A DNA stretch of 64,000 nucleotides, taken from assembly GCA_035536915.1 (NCBI GenBank), contig DATLNE010000003.1, positions 1 through 64,000 of the forward strand, in the 5' to 3' direction. Shown here piece by piece: positions 41,424 to 50,549 of the stretch. Each line of letters begins with the position of its first letter. Within the stretch, counting starts at the first letter, position 1. The position numbers and the translations under genes are program-made. The stretch is from Acidimicrobiales bacterium. Lineage in GTDB: Bacteria; Actinomycetota; Acidimicrobiia; Acidimicrobiales; JAHWLA01. The notes under the pieces were generated by a model. The model did no database searches. It had not been told where the DNA came from and saw only the letters and a list, made by a program, of their open reading frames with translations.

Positions 41424-41962
41424 CCGCCGTAGTTCATGCGGGTGTCCTCCATGCGGAGCACCGGCGTGTCCTCGGGCTTCTGGAAGCCGGCGTCGACGAT
41501 CTCGCCCAGGAACAACGTGTGGTTGCCGACCTCCACCTCTTGGCGCAGTTCGCAGTCGAGGTAGGCCACGGCTTGGTTGAGGATGGGCGCACCGGTGCGG
41601 CCGTCGTGGTACGAAAAGCCGTTGAGGGTGCGGGCTTCGGCATCCACCTCTACCGGCTTGGTGAACTTGCGCACGATGGCCCGGTCCTCGCGGTCGACGA
41701 TGTTGAGGCTGAATACCCGGCCCTCCCTCACCAGCTCGGCGGTGAACGCGTCGCGCTCCACGCTCACGCCGACGACCTTGGGGTCGAAGCTGACCTGCAT
41801 GGCCCAGTTCAACGTCATGCCGTTGCGCCGCTCCCCCGCCCGGGAGCCCATGACGTAGAGGCCGCCGGGCATGGTCCACAACACCCGGCGGCGGCGGCGG
41901 TCGTACTCGTCGGGGTCGGCACCTTCAGGGAACGGGCCGACTGGTCCTTCCTTCACAGGCAT
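41420..41962 (-). CDS. Flavin reductase-like (FMN-binding split barrel) protein
   Basis: A 180-residue protein of the flavin reductase-like domain family (PGGLYVMGSRAGERRNGMT, QVSFDPKVVGVSVERDAF, GNHTLFLGEIVDAGF). Such proteins reduce or bind FMN, often as partners of monooxygenases; none is adjacent. ATG 41962 is supported by a TACGGT box 7 nt upstream. Confidence 0.85.
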   Translation of the reverse strand: MPVKEGPVGPFPEGADPDEYDRRRRRVLWTMPGGLYVMGSRAGERRNGMTLNWAMQVSFDPKVVGVSVERDAFTAELVREGRVFSLNIVDREDRAIVRKFTKPVEVDAEARTLNGFSYHDGRTGAPILNQAVAYLDCELRQEVEVGNHTLFLGEIVDAGFQKPEDTPVLRMEDTRMNYGG

Positions 41963-41969
41963 GGCGCCG

Positions 41970-41975
41970 ACCGTA
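41970..41975 (-). promoter_or_regulatory. -10 box TACGGT for the flavin reductase gene
   Basis: TACGGT on the minus strand, 7 nt before ATG 41962. Confidence 0.5.
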
Positions 41976-41996
41976 GTGCGGTAGTTAGATGCCGCC

Positions 41997-42458
41997 ATGA
42001 CCGAGGCCGAGCCGCCCTACCGCCCCAGTGCCGCAGAGCTGGCGGCCCGGCCCCCGCTGCCGCCGTCGCTGGCGGAAGACCCGGTGCTGCCGAACGGGCT
42101 CGTCGTGTCGTCGTACGGCCAGCGCTTCTTCGGCAGTGTGCTCGACGCCGTGCTGTTGGTCGTGCTCCTCGGGATCGGCTACCTGGCATGGGCAGTATGG
42201 GCCTGGAGCAGGGGCACCTCGCCGGGCAAGCAGGTGCTGCGCATGCGCGTGGTCGACGCCCGCACCGGCGACGACGTCACGTGGGGGCGCATGTTCGTGC
42301 GCGAGTTCGTGCTCGAGATCCTGGTCTTCACGGTCGTCTCGTTCTTCACCTTGGGCCTGCTCGGCCTCATCGGCAGCGGCCTGATCTTCGCCGGCCAGTG
42401 GCGGCAGACGGCGTGGGACCGCATGGCCAAGACCGTCGTGGTCGGGGTCAGTCGGTAG
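41997..42458 (+). CDS. RDD-family membrane protein
   Basis: A 153-residue RDD protein. A Pro-rich N-terminus precedes GQRFFGSVLDAVLLVVLLGI, the Arg/Asp-containing segment (FFGSVLDA here lacks the exact RxxD). Then GTSPGKQVLRMRVVDARTGDD and two C-terminal transmembrane helices follow. RDD proteins are integral membrane proteins, some linked to ion exchange. Divergent from the flavin reductase. Confidence 0.75.
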   Translation: MTEAEPPYRPSAAELAARPPLPPSLAEDPVLPNGLVVSSYGQRFFGSVLDAVLLVVLLGIGYLAWAVWAWSRGTSPGKQVLRMRVVDARTGDDVTWGRMFVREFVLEILVFTVVSFFTLGLLGLIGSGLIFAGQWRQTAWDRMAKTVVVGVSR

Positions 42459-42496
42459 GGCCGGGCCGAACTGCGGAAAAGGGGTAAAGCCAAGGT

Positions 42497-43000
42497 ATGC
42501 CCGGTCGAAGAACGAGCGTCGTCGGGCTCACTGTCATCGTGGTGGCGGGCGTGATCGGCACCGCCGCATGGATGCTCGACAAGCGCTTTGGCACCCTGCC
42601 GCCTTGCCGAGAGTCGTCACCGCCTGCCGGCGCCCCGGACCCGAGGGATCTTTCGGCCGAGGAGAAGTCAGCGGTGGAGCAGATCGTGAGGGCCGACCCG
42701 ACCATCGCCAAGATCGCCCGCGGACAGCCGCTTGCCGTCACTGCCATGGCCGAGTACCAGGCGGAGACGGGCATGACTGCCGGCGCCGCCCTTGTCGGTT
42801 GGCGTGACCCGGTCACCGCCCCCGCGCCGCTCTTCCTCGGCGTCACCGACGACCAGCCTGGCGGACGATGGAAGAACGTGACCAACGTGGCGGTGTCCGT
42901 CGACCTCGACCGGCGCACCATCTCCAAGATTCGTCCTGGCCCCGGTGCCGAATCAGATGGCGTGAGGCACGAACCGGCAGACTGCGCGAGCGACCATTGA
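42497..43000 (+). CDS. Hypothetical membrane-anchored protein
   Basis: A 167-residue protein with one N-terminal transmembrane or signal segment (about 8-26) and an exported domain. Two Cys (CRESSPPAG and the C-terminal ADCASDH) could pair. The family is not recognised. It is followed within 11 nt by the convergent putA end. Confidence 0.5.
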   Translation: MPGRRTSVVGLTVIVVAGVIGTAAWMLDKRFGTLPPCRESSPPAGAPDPRDLSAEEKSAVEQIVRADPTIAKIARGQPLAVTAMAEYQAETGMTAGAALVGWRDPVTAPAPLFLGVTDDQPGGRWKNVTNVAVSVDLDRRTISKIRPGPGAESDGVRHEPADCASDH

Positions 43001-43010
43001 CCGGTAGAGG

Positions 43011-45974
43011 TCAGTCGGTAGGGGCGAACCCTTGGCGCAAGGTGTTCTCGGTGATCACGCGTGGGTCGAGGAACTGCAGGAGGTAGTCGGGGCCGCCGGC
43101 TTTGGAGCCCACGCCCGACATGCCGTAGCCGCCGAAGGGCTGGCGTCCCACTACCGCCCCGGTGGTGCCCCGGTTGACGTAGACGTTGCCCGCCCGCAGC
43201 TTGTCGGCCGCGTAACGGATGTGGGCGGGCGAACGCGACATCACCCCTGCCGTGAGGGCGTAGTCGGTGTCGTTGGCCAAGGCCACGGCGTGTTCGAAGT
43301 CGTCGGCCCGGAACACCGTCAGCACCGGCCCGAACACCTCGTCGCGGGCCAGCGACGAGTCGGTCGACACGTCGCCCACGATGGTGGGGCCGATGAACCA
43401 ACCTTCCTCGGGCACGTCACGCCGTCGTAGGTACACCGTGCCCTCGGCGCCGTCGACCACCGCGTCGATGCGCTTCCATGCGTCGGCGTCGATGACCGGC
43501 CCCACGTCGACCGACGGCGAGCGGGGGTGGCCGATGCGAAGCTGCGAGGTGTAGCCGACCAAGCGCTCGACGGTGGCGTCGTAGGCGTCGCCCACCACGA
43601 TCAACCGAGAGGCGGCCGAGCACTTCTGCCCGGCGAAGCCGAAGGCCGATGCAGCGATGGCAGGCACTGCTTGGTCGAGGTCGGCGTCGTTGTCGACGAG
43701 GAATGCGTTCTTGCCGCCGAGCTCGGCTACCACCCGCTTGACGTGGCGTTGGCTCGCGCCGTGCACGGCGGCCGCCTTGATGATCGACAGCCCCACGTCC
43801 TTGGAGCCGGTGAAGGTGACGAACGAGACGTCGGGGTGCGACACCAGGTAGGCGCCCACGTCCTCGCCGATGCCGGGCAGGAAGCCGAGCACGCCCGGGG
43901 GCAGCCCGCCCGCTTCGAGCGCTTCCACCAACCGGTAGGCGATGGCCGGCGTCTGCTCGGCGGGCTTGAGGATCACCGCGTTGCCCGCCACCAGCGCAGC
44001 CACGGCCATGCCCGTGGGGATGGCCAACGGGAAGTTCCACGGGGCGATGACCACGCCCACGCCCTTGCCCTGGTAGCGCAGCACGTTGTGCTCGCCCGGC
44101 GGCGACTCGACGGAGCCGCCCGCGTCGAGGCGCAGCATCTCCCGGCTGTAGTACTCGCAGAAGTCGATGGCCTCGCAGACGTCGCCGTCGGCCTCCTTCC
44201 ACGGCTTGCCCGCTTCGAAGAGCATGAGGGCCGCCAGTTCGTTGCGCCGGTGGCGCATCCAGGCGGCGGCCCGGAAGAGGACGGCGGCCCGCTCGGCCGC
44301 AGGCGTCTCCCGCCACCGCTCCACTTGGCGGCAGGCGGCGGCCAATGCGGCGTCGGCTTCTTCCCGCCCACACGACGCCGAGGTGGCCACGACCGTCGAG
44401 GGCGACGCCGGGTCGACCGACTCGATGCGCGCTGCGGTGTGCACCCGCTTGCCGTCGATCACCGCGGGGATGTCGAGCCCGAAACGGGCCGACGACACCG
44501 CCGAGCCGAACGCGTCGCGCACCTCGGCCCGCCGCCACTCGGCATGGGGCTCGTGGGCATAGGCGCCCGGCGAACTCGGGTCGGTGTCGGGCCGCACGGT
44601 GGGTGGTTCCTGAGGCGGGATGCGGTCGACGTTCGGAGCCTGCAGGAGTTCGTCGAGGTCGCGCCTCTCAGCGAAGCGGGCCCGCACGAACGACTCGTTC
44701 GACGTGTTCTCCAGCAGCCGCCGCACCAGGTACGCCATGCCGGGCACCAGCTCGCCCACCGGTGCGTAGATGCGCAGGCGGAACCCCAACCGGCGTATGG
44801 CCGCCTGGATGGGCTCGGCCATGCCGTAGAGCATCTGCAGCTCGTAGCCGGTGTCGGGGATGCCCTTGGCCCGGGCGTACTCCACCGCGTAGGCCAGCGA
44901 GCGCAGGTTGTGCGAGCCGAAGGCGGCCCGCACCTCTCCGTGGTGGTCGTGCAGCAGACGGGTGCACCGCTCGAAATTGGCGTCGGTCTCGTCCTTGCGC
45001 TGGAACACCGGGGGGTCCCATCCCTCGGCCGTCGAGGTGATGGTCTCGGCGTCCCAGTAGGCGCCTTTCACCAGGCGCACAGTGACGGGCATGGCCCGGA
45101 ACGACGACCAGGCGATGAGCTCGGCCACGTCGTCAACCGAGTCCTTGAGGTAGGCCTGCACGACGACGCCCGCGTCGAGCGAGGCGAACTCCGGTTCGTC
45201 GAGCAGGTCGCGGAACAACTCCAACGTGAGGTCCTTCACGTCGTAGTGCTCCATGTCGAAGTAGACGAAGGCTCCCCGTTCGGCGGCCAGGCGCAGCAAG
45301 GGGCGCAGCCGGCCTTTGGCCTGCGCCAGCCCCTCTTCCCGCGTCAGCGGCGAGTACAGCGATGCCAGCGCGGTGGGCTTGAGGCTGACGTTCACGCGGG
45401 GCAGCGGCCCGAGGTCGTCGCGTTCGAGGTGGTCGTCGGGCGCCCACGACGGCGCGGCGTCGAGCAATGCGGACAGCAGCTCGTGCACCCTCGCCGCGTA
45501 GCGGTCGGCCTCGGCCTCGGTCACCGTCTTCTCGCCCAGCAGGTCGCAGGTGAAGGCGCTGCCTTGCCGCCACAGCCGGTGCAGCCCGTCGACTGCCTCC
45601 GAGGCCGTCGAGCCCACGATGAACTGCTGGGCCATGCGGGTGATGTTGCGACGGGCCATCGAGGCCGACAGGTGGTCGCCCATCGGCACCCGCTCGGCCA
45701 GGTCGATCCCGAGCCCCATGAGCTTGGGGGTGTCGCCGCCCTCGAAGTACTCGTCGATGTGGCGCAGCACGTCGGCGTCGCCGCTGGCACTGGTGGCCGG
45801 GAAGACATCGACGAAGCGGAACAACTGGGTCTTGAACGACGGGTGCGACATGGCGTAGCCGAGCATGCGCTCGGTCCACCACGACATCTTGAAGACGTGG
45901 GCTTCCTCGCCCGTGCCGAGCTCCGCCACGCGACGGGCGAACGCCGTCACGTCGGCGTCACGGGGCGAGGCCAT
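43011..45974 (-). CDS. putA: Bifunctional proline dehydrogenase / P5C dehydrogenase (PutA-type)
   Basis: A 987-residue enzyme. The N-terminal PRODH domain (to about 450) shows the family motifs [47 protein letters not shown] and [16 protein letters not shown]. The C-terminal aldehyde dehydrogenase domain has [20 protein letters not shown], the catalytic Glu in VAELGGKN and the catalytic Cys in [10 protein letters not shown]. It oxidises proline to glutamate. No DNA-binding domain is visible at the N-terminus. Its ATG overlaps the DUF3151 gene by 17 nt. Confidence 0.95.
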   Translation of the reverse strand: MASPRDADVTAFARRVAELGTGEEAHVFKMSWWTERMLGYAMSHPSFKTQLFRFVDVFPATSASGDADVLRHIDEYFEGGDTPKLMGLGIDLAERVPMGDHLSASMARRNITRMAQQFIVGSTASEAVDGLHRLWRQGSAFTCDLLGEKTVTEAEADRYAARVHELLSALLDAAPSWAPDDHLERDDLGPLPRVNVSLKPTALASLYSPLTREEGLAQAKGRLRPLLRLAAERGAFVYFDMEHYDVKDLTLELFRDLLDEPEFASLDAGVVVQAYLKDSVDDVAELIAWSSFRAMPVTVRLVKGAYWDAETITSTAEGWDPPVFQRKDETDANFERCTRLLHDHHGEVRAAFGSHNLRSLAYAVEYARAKGIPDTGYELQMLYGMAEPIQAAIRRLGFRLRIYAPVGELVPGMAYLVRRLLENTSNESFVRARFAERRDLDELLQAPNVDRIPPQEPPTVRPDTDPSSPGAYAHEPHAEWRRAEVRDAFGSAVSSARFGLDIPAVIDGKRVHTAARIESVDPASPSTVVATSASCGREEADAALAAACRQVERWRETPAAERAAVLFRAAAWMRHRRNELAALMLFEAGKPWKEADGDVCEAIDFCEYYSREMLRLDAGGSVESPPGEHNVLRYQGKGVGVVIAPWNFPLAIPTGMAVAALVAGNAVILKPAEQTPAIAYRLVEALEAGGLPPGVLGFLPGIGEDVGAYLVSHPDVSFVTFTGSKDVGLSIIKAAAVHGASQRHVKRVVAELGGKNAFLVDNDADLDQAVPAIAASAFGFAGQKCSAASRLIVVGDAYDATVERLVGYTSQLRIGHPRSPSVDVGPVIDADAWKRIDAVVDGAEGTVYLRRRDVPEEGWFIGPTIVGDVSTDSSLARDEVFGPVLTVFRADDFEHAVALANDTDYALTAGVMSRSPAHIRYAADKLRAGNVYVNRGTTGAVVGRQPFGGYGMSGVGSKAGGPDYLLQFLDPRVITENTLRQGFAPTD

Positions 45975-46398
45975 GCCCCCAGTCGGGGTCGAGCTGGCGC
46001 AGGAAGACTGCGCACCGATCCTCTTCGTCGGCCTCGCCTATCGCAGCGGCCGCGTGGCGCAGGCCGGCCAAAGCCAAGAGGAAGCCGCGGTTGGTCTCGT
46101 GGCGCCAGCGCACGTAGCCCGAGCCCCGCCACCCGGCACCACGCAAGGCGTCGAGGCCGCGGTGGTAGCCCACCCGGAAGCAGGCGTAGGCCTCGATGTC
46201 GTCGCGGCCCAACTCGCCGAGGCGCGCCCAGCCGTCGACGAAGCGCGGGAACGTCGCCACCACCGACGCCACCGCGTCGCGTCGGCGCTCAGGAGGTTCG
46301 GCCAAGGCGGCGGCCAACCGTTCGGCTGCTTCGGGGGGCGGAGGCGGGAGCACCGTCTCAGGCAAGCCGCTCGACAGGTGCACAGGCGCGTCCGACAT
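45958..46398 (-). CDS. DUF3151 protein
   Basis: A 146-residue protein matching DUF3151, an actinobacterial family (AYACFRVGYHRGLDALRGAG ... RWRHETNRGFLLALAGLRHAAAAIGE). Its function is unknown. ATG 46398 lies 7 nt after a TACGAT box. It precedes putA in the operon. Confidence 0.85.
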   Translation of the reverse strand: MSDAPVHLSSGLPETVLPPPPPEAAERLAAALAEPPERRRDAVASVVATFPRFVDGWARLGELGRDDIEAYACFRVGYHRGLDALRGAGWRGSGYVRWRHETNRGFLLALAGLRHAAAAIGEADEEDRCAVFLRQLDPDWGHGLAP

Positions 46399-46405
46399 GG
46401 CAGCG

Positions 46406-46415
46406 ATCGTAGGCT
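46406..46415. promoter_or_regulatory. Overlapping divergent -10 element ATCGTAGGCT
   Basis: On the minus strand TACGAT ends 7 nt before the DUF3151 ATG. On the plus strand TAGGCT ends 11 nt before the HIT GTG. The boxes share the central TA. The identical 10-mer, in reverse orientation, lies at 48706. Confidence 0.6.
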
Positions 46416-46426
46416 CGCCGTTCACC

Positions 46427-46849
46427 GTGCCTCGTTCATGTGTGTTCTGTGCCATCCGCGACGGCGACCTGCCCGCCCACCTCGTGCTCGACGAGCCGCA
46501 TGCGCTGGCGTTCCTCGACACCACCCCGCTCTTCCCCGGCCACGTGCTGTTGGTACCGCGCACGCACTACGACACGTTTCCGGACGTGCCCGCCGACGAA
46601 GTGGGGCCGCTGTTCGCCACCGCGCAGCGTCTCGCCGTCGCCGTGCGCGATGCCATGGAGGCCCAGGGCACGTTCGTGGCCATGAACAACGTGGTGAGCC
46701 AATCGGTCCCCCACCTGCACGTGCACGTGGTGCCGCGTACGAAGGGCGACGGGCTTCGCGGCTTCTTCTGGCCCCGCACGAAGTACGCATCGGCGGACGA
46801 AGCGGACGGCGTGGCCGCCCGAATCAGAGAATTCCTAGGCACGGGCTAG
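46427..46849 (+). CDS. HIT-family nucleotide hydrolase
   Basis: A 140-residue HIT protein with SVPHLHVHVVPR (His triad) and N-terminal CVFCAIRDGDLPAHLVL. It probably hydrolyses nucleotide-conjugates such as AMP-amidates or Ap4A. GTG 46427 is preferred because it gives the usual HIT N-terminus; ATG 46397 would add ten residues and overlap the divergent DUF3151 start. Confidence 0.9.
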   Translation: MPRSCVFCAIRDGDLPAHLVLDEPHALAFLDTTPLFPGHVLLVPRTHYDTFPDVPADEVGPLFATAQRLAVAVRDAMEAQGTFVAMNNVVSQSVPHLHVHVVPRTKGDGLRGFFWPRTKYASADEADGVAARIREFLGTG

Positions 46850-46858
46850 GCGCGTCTG

Positions 46859-46864
46859 TACCTT
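46859..46864 (+). promoter_or_regulatory. -10 box TACCTT
   Basis: TACCTT ends 7 nt before ATG 46872. Confidence 0.5.
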
Positions 46865-46871
46865 CGGCGCC

Positions 46872-47453
46872 ATGGCACGGCGAACGACGTTGGTGGCGGC
46901 CCTGGTCGCCGTCCTCACTCTCCTGGGCGGCATGCCGCTGGCCATGGGCATCCCCACGCAACGCCCGCCCGAGAGCCGGCGCGCGGGCCCGTCCACACCG
47001 GGCCAGCAGCCCACCCGTGAGTGGAAGCGGCCGCCCAAGGACAACGGCCCGCCGCTGCCCGCCGGCTCGGGCAGCGGCCGGCGCATCGTCTACTCGGTCA
47101 CACAGCAGCGGGTGTGGCTGGTCGACAACGTGCCGGCCAACCACATCGAGAAGTCGTACCTGGTGTCGGGCCGGGCGGGCACGCCGAGCGCAGGCACCTA
47201 CCGGGTGTATTCGAAGTCGCGGTACTCGACAAGCGGCTCGCTGCGCCTGGAGTACATGGTGCGCTTCGCCCACGGCCGCACACTGGCGATCGGCTTCCAC
47301 TCGATACCGCAACGGCCCGACGGATCGTTGGTGCAGAGCGAGGCGGAATTGGGCCAGTACCGCAGCAGCGGCTGCGTGCGGCAGCGCTTGAGCGACGCCG
47401 CTTACCTCTGGAACTTCGCGCCGGTCGGCACCACCGTCGTCGTCACCCGGTGA
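46872..47453 (+). CDS. L,D-transpeptidase-like (YkuD) exported protein
   Basis: A 193-residue protein with a signal peptide (LVAALVAVLTLLGGMPLA) and a YkuD domain. The catalytic motif is IGFHSIPQ followed by YRSSGCVRQRLSDAAYLWNF, with Cys as nucleophile. It should cross-link peptidoglycan or attach proteins outside the membrane. Its 3' end overlaps the convergent tyrS by 11 nt. Confidence 0.88.
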   Translation: MARRTTLVAALVAVLTLLGGMPLAMGIPTQRPPESRRAGPSTPGQQPTREWKRPPKDNGPPLPAGSGSGRRIVYSVTQQRVWLVDNVPANHIEKSYLVSGRAGTPSAGTYRVYSKSRYSTSGSLRLEYMVRFAHGRTLAIGFHSIPQRPDGSLVQSEAELGQYRSSGCVRQRLSDAAYLWNFAPVGTTVVVTR

Positions 47454-48696
47454 GCACCACGAGGGCGAGCTCCCGCTTGCCCCGTCGCAGCACCACGAAC
47501 CGGTCGTGCAGGGCGTCGTCGCGTGCGAGCTCGCGGTCCTCGCTCTGCTGGCGGCCGTTGACGTAGATGCCCTTCTGCTGCAAGGCCCGGCGGGCATCGC
47601 CCTTCGACCCCGACAGGCCCGTTGCGACCAGCGCGTCGACCAACGACGCGCCCGCGGCGACGGTGGCCGAGGGTGCGTCGGCCAGCACCGACAGCAGGGT
47701 GGCTTCGTCGAGTGAGGCGATCTCGTCGGTGAACAGCACGGCCGCCGCGTGCTCGGCCTTGGCTGCTTCGTCGGCCCCGTGCACCAGCGCCGTCACCTCG
47801 CGAGCCAGCGTGCGTTGCGCCTCTCGGCGCTCCGGGTGCTCGGCAGTGGCGGCGTCGAGGGCTTCGATCTCCTCGTGCGACAGCCAGGTGAAGTAGCGCA
47901 GGTACTGGCCGACGACGGCGTCCTCGCTGCGAACGAAGTATTGGTAGAAGGCATACGGCGTGGTCTTGGCCGGATCGAGCCACACCGCGCCCGACTCGGT
48001 CTTGCCGAACTTGGTGCCGTCGGCCTTGAGCACCAGCGGCGAGGTGAGCCCGTAGGCGTGTTCGCCCCGGAGGCGGCGGATGAGGTCGACGCCCATGGTG
48101 ATGTTGCCCCACTGGTCGCTGCCGCCCATCTGCAGGCGGCAGCCGTGGTCGTCGAACAGGCGGAGGAAGTCGTAGGCCTGCAACAGCATGTAGCTGAACT
48201 CGGTGAACGAGATCCCCTGCTCGCGGTCCTCCAGGCGGGCCCGCACCGATTCCTTGGCCACCATCTGGTTCACCGTGAAGTGCTTGCCGATGTCGCGCAG
48301 GAAGTCGAGCAGCGGGATCGACCACAACCACTCGCCGTTGTCGAGCAGCATGGCGCCCGCCTCGAAGTCGAGGAAGCGGCCGAGTTGGGCGCGGATGGCC
48401 TCGAGGTTGGCGGTGAGCTGCTCGCGGGTGAGCAGGTTGCGCTCCTCCGACTTGCCGCCGGGGTCGCCGATCATGCCGGTGCCGCCGCCCGCCAAGGAGA
48501 TGGGCCGGTGGCCTGCCTGCTGGAAGCGGCGCAGCGTGCACATCTGCAGCAGGTGGCCGACGTGCAGGCTGTCGGCGGTGGGGTCGAACCCGATGTAGAC
48601 GGTGAGCGAGTCGTTGTCGATCAGCTTCGGCAGGTCGGCGTCGGTCGTCTGATGCACGAGCCCGCGCCACTGCAAGTCTTCGAACAGCCCACTCAT
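47443..48696 (-). CDS. tyrS: Tyrosyl-tRNA synthetase
   Basis: A 417-residue class I synthetase with the HIGH-type motif HVGHLLQMCTLRRFQ, the tyrosine-binding GGSDQWGNITMG, KMSKS-type KFGKTESGAVW and a C-terminal S4 RNA-binding domain (QQKGIYVNGRQ). It charges tRNA-Tyr. ATG 48696 lies 9 nt after a TAGGCT box. Confidence 0.96.
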   Translation of the reverse strand: MSGLFEDLQWRGLVHQTTDADLPKLIDNDSLTVYIGFDPTADSLHVGHLLQMCTLRRFQQAGHRPISLAGGGTGMIGDPGGKSEERNLLTREQLTANLEAIRAQLGRFLDFEAGAMLLDNGEWLWSIPLLDFLRDIGKHFTVNQMVAKESVRARLEDREQGISFTEFSYMLLQAYDFLRLFDDHGCRLQMGGSDQWGNITMGVDLIRRLRGEHAYGLTSPLVLKADGTKFGKTESGAVWLDPAKTTPYAFYQYFVRSEDAVVGQYLRYFTWLSHEEIEALDAATAEHPERREAQRTLAREVTALVHGADEAAKAEHAAAVLFTDEIASLDEATLLSVLADAPSATVAAGASLVDALVATGLSGSKGDARRALQQKGIYVNGRQQSEDRELARDDALHDRFVVLRRGKRELALVVLTG

Positions 48697-48705
48697 AAGC
48701 GAGGC

Positions 48706-48715
48706 AGCCTACGAT
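48706..48715. promoter_or_regulatory. Overlapping divergent -10 element AGCCTACGAT
   Basis: On the plus strand TACGAT ends 9 nt before the AlkA-like ATG. On the minus strand TAGGCT ends 9 nt before the tyrS ATG. It is the exact reverse complement of the element at 46406. Confidence 0.6.
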
Positions 48716-48724
48716 TCCGAGGGC

Positions 48725-49597
48725 ATGCGCATCCGCACATTCCGGCCCCGCTTCCCGGTGAACCTGCGGCTCACGCTGGTTCCCGTGCGCCGAGGCAGTG
48801 CGGACCCCACCATGCGGCTCGGCCCCGACGGGGCATGGCGGGCCACCCGCACGCCCGACGGGCCGGGGTCGGAGCACGTCGTGGCCGGGGGCGGCGAGGT
48901 GACGGTGCGGGCCTGGGGGCCGGGCGCCGACTGGCTGGTCGAGCATGCGCCTGCGTTGGTGGGAGCCGACGACGACGACTCGTCGTTCGTGGCCCACCAC
49001 CCGATCGTGGCCGACCTGCACCGGCGGCTGCGGGGGCTGCGGCTGCCCCGGACGGGCGCCGTGGTGGAGGCGCTGGTGCCGTCGATCCTCGAGCAGAAGG
49101 TCATCGGCCTGGAAGCCCGCCGGTCGTATGCCTCGTTGGTGCGGCGGCTGGGCGAGCCCGCGCCGGGACCGGTCGACCTGCTGGTGCCGCCGCCGCCCGA
49201 GGCGTGGGCGCAGGCACCGTCGTGGACGTTCCACCGCTGTGGCGTCGAGCGCAAGCGGGCCGACACCGTGCGGGTCGCCTGCTCGGCGGCCCGACGGCTG
49301 GAGGAGGCGCCCGAGCGCATGACGGCGCTGCCCGGCATCGGCCCGTGGACGGCGGCCGAGGTGGCAGGCGTAGCCCTCGGTGACCCCGACGCCGTCAGCG
49401 TGGGCGACTACCACCTGCCCAACCAGGTGAGCTGGGCGTTGGCGGGCGAGCCCCGCGGCGACGATGCCCGCATGCTGGAGCTGCTCGAGCCCTACCGGGG
49501 CCACCGCGGCCGCGTGCTGCGGTTGCTGGCCGCAGGCGGCATAGGCGCCCCCCGCTACGGCCCCCGCCTCCCCCTCCAGCGCATCGCCCGCCTCTAG
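48725..49597 (+). CDS. DNA-3-methyladenine glycosylase II-like (AlkA, HhH-GPD)
   Basis: A 290-residue HhH-GPD glycosylase. The hairpin-helix motif is MTALPGIGPWTAAEVAGVAL, followed by the catalytic Asp segment GDPDAVSVGDYHLPNQVSWA. An N-terminal domain (1-90) and VVEALVPSILEQKVIGLEA fit AlkA. It removes alkylated bases. Its partner tyrS shares a divergent promoter core. Confidence 0.85.
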   Translation: MRIRTFRPRFPVNLRLTLVPVRRGSADPTMRLGPDGAWRATRTPDGPGSEHVVAGGGEVTVRAWGPGADWLVEHAPALVGADDDDSSFVAHHPIVADLHRRLRGLRLPRTGAVVEALVPSILEQKVIGLEARRSYASLVRRLGEPAPGPVDLLVPPPPEAWAQAPSWTFHRCGVERKRADTVRVACSAARRLEEAPERMTALPGIGPWTAAEVAGVALGDPDAVSVGDYHLPNQVSWALAGEPRGDDARMLELLEPYRGHRGRVLRLLAAGGIGAPRYGPRLPLQRIARL

Positions 49598-49637
49598 TCC
49601 CGAAAATGCACTCGGTCACCGGAATGAGTGTGTGAGC

Positions 49638-49683
49638 GCTGGACGGCATGGGCCGATGAGGTTTCCGGCCCATGCCGTCCAGC
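49638..49683. terminator. 17-bp hairpin between convergent genes
   Basis: GCTGGACGGCATGGGCC pairs perfectly with GGCCCATGCCGTCCAGC around a 12-nt loop. It lies between the AlkA-like stop and the stop of the convergent secreted protein. Confidence 0.7.
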
Positions 49684-49686
49684 CCT

Positions 49687-49998
49687 TTAGTAGCAGCGGA
49701 AGACGATGCGGGGGTCGTACTCCACGGGCGTGCCTGGCGTCCGGTTGACGTTCACCCGCCCAACGCAAACGGGGTACGCATCTCCAAAGACCTTCAGGTC
49801 GACGGAGGCCGCGGCCGACGCGGTGCCGATTGGGCTCACTGAAGGGCTGGAGTTCACGCACACCGACACAAAATCGTCGGGGATGGTCGGCGACGTGCAG
49901 ACCGAGGCGGCCGACACAGGTGCCATGGCCCCACTCAGCCCAATGCCACCAAGACTCAGTGCAGCGCCCGCGATGGTGAGACGTTTAAAGCGATTCAT
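49687..49998 (-). CDS. Small secreted protein, unknown
   Basis: A 103-residue protein with a signal peptide (RFKRLTIAGAALSLGGIGLS, cleavage probably after PVSA) and four Cys in the mature part (VCTS, SVCVN, PVCVG, FRCY), possibly two disulfides. No family is recognised. ATG 49998 has GGGGGAAAG about 7 nt upstream. Confidence 0.55.
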   Translation of the reverse strand: MNRFKRLTIAGAALSLGGIGLSGAMAPVSAASVCTSPTIPDDFVSVCVNSSPSVSPIGTASAAASVDLKVFGDAYPVCVGRVNVNRTPGTPVEYDPRIVFRCY

Positions 49999-50013
49999 GA
50001 AGAAACTTTCCCC

Positions 50014-50067
50014 CTATAGAAGTGCCTGAATGGCACCCTGGATGAGGTTGTTCTTCACGGGGGCCAT
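50014..50067 (-). CDS. Possible 17-residue peptide MAPVKNNLIQGAIQALL
   Basis: An ATG with GAGGTGG just upstream opens a 17-codon frame ending 15 nt before the secreted-protein ATG. The peptide is amphipathic. It may be a leader or chance. Confidence 0.25.
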   Translation of the reverse strand: MAPVKNNLIQGAIQALL

Positions 50068-50090
50068 CCCCACCTCTTTGGGAACGGGCT

Positions 50091-50110
50091 GGTGAGCTAC
50101 GTACTCGGGA
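50091..50110. repeat. Half copy of hairpin family B
   Basis: GGTGAGCTACGTACTCGGG differs at one base from the right arm of the family B hairpin at 63597, but the matching partner arm is absent. It contains the stop codon of the GNAT gene on the minus strand. Confidence 0.6.
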
Positions 50111-50549
50111 CGTCGTAGACGACGACGTGGTGGGGCAGGTGCACTTCGCCGGTGACGAAGCCGTCGCCCACCACCTGCCAGCCGTGGCGTTCGTAGAACC
50201 GGAGCGCGGTGTCGCGGCCGTTGGCCCACACCACCTCGGCGCCCAGGCCACGCAGGCGCGCCACGGCCTCGTCGAGCAACGCCGTTCCCGCGCCCCGTCC
50301 TTGTACCGACTCGTCGACGGCCATGCCCCGCAGGCGCCACGCCACCGCGCCCGGCCGGAACGGGGTGCGCTCCGGCAAGAACGAGGCCACGCCCACCATC
50401 ACGTCGTCGTCGAAGGCGGCCAAGTGGAAGGCGCCGTCGACTAAGTCCTCCGGGAAGACGACGTTGGAGTCAGCCCTGTCCCCGCGCAGCACTTGCCTGC
50501 GCAGGTCGTGGGTTGCCTCGGCGGGTACGGCGTCGATGCGGAACGGCAT
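50097..50549 (-). CDS. GNAT-family N-acetyltransferase
   Basis: A 150-residue GNAT. The acetyl-CoA-binding segment RGMAVDESVQGRGAGTALLDEAV and the later RFYERHGWQVVG are characteristic. The substrate is unknown. ATG 50549 is inside the 3' end of the GGDEF gene (80-nt same-strand overlap), so the two may be coupled. Confidence 0.85.
   Translation of the reverse strand: MPFRIDAVPAEATHDLRRQVLRGDRADSNVVFPEDLVDGAFHLAAFDDDVMVGVASFLPERTPFRPGAVAWRLRGMAVDESVQGRGAGTALLDEAVARLRGLGAEVVWANGRDTALRFYERHGWQVVGDGFVTGEVHLPHHVVVYDVPST

Noticed and set aside
43527..46412. 961-residue plus-strand frame opposite putA
   Set aside because: Antisense of PutA. The His/Gly/Val-rich composition is typical of GC-rich shadows.
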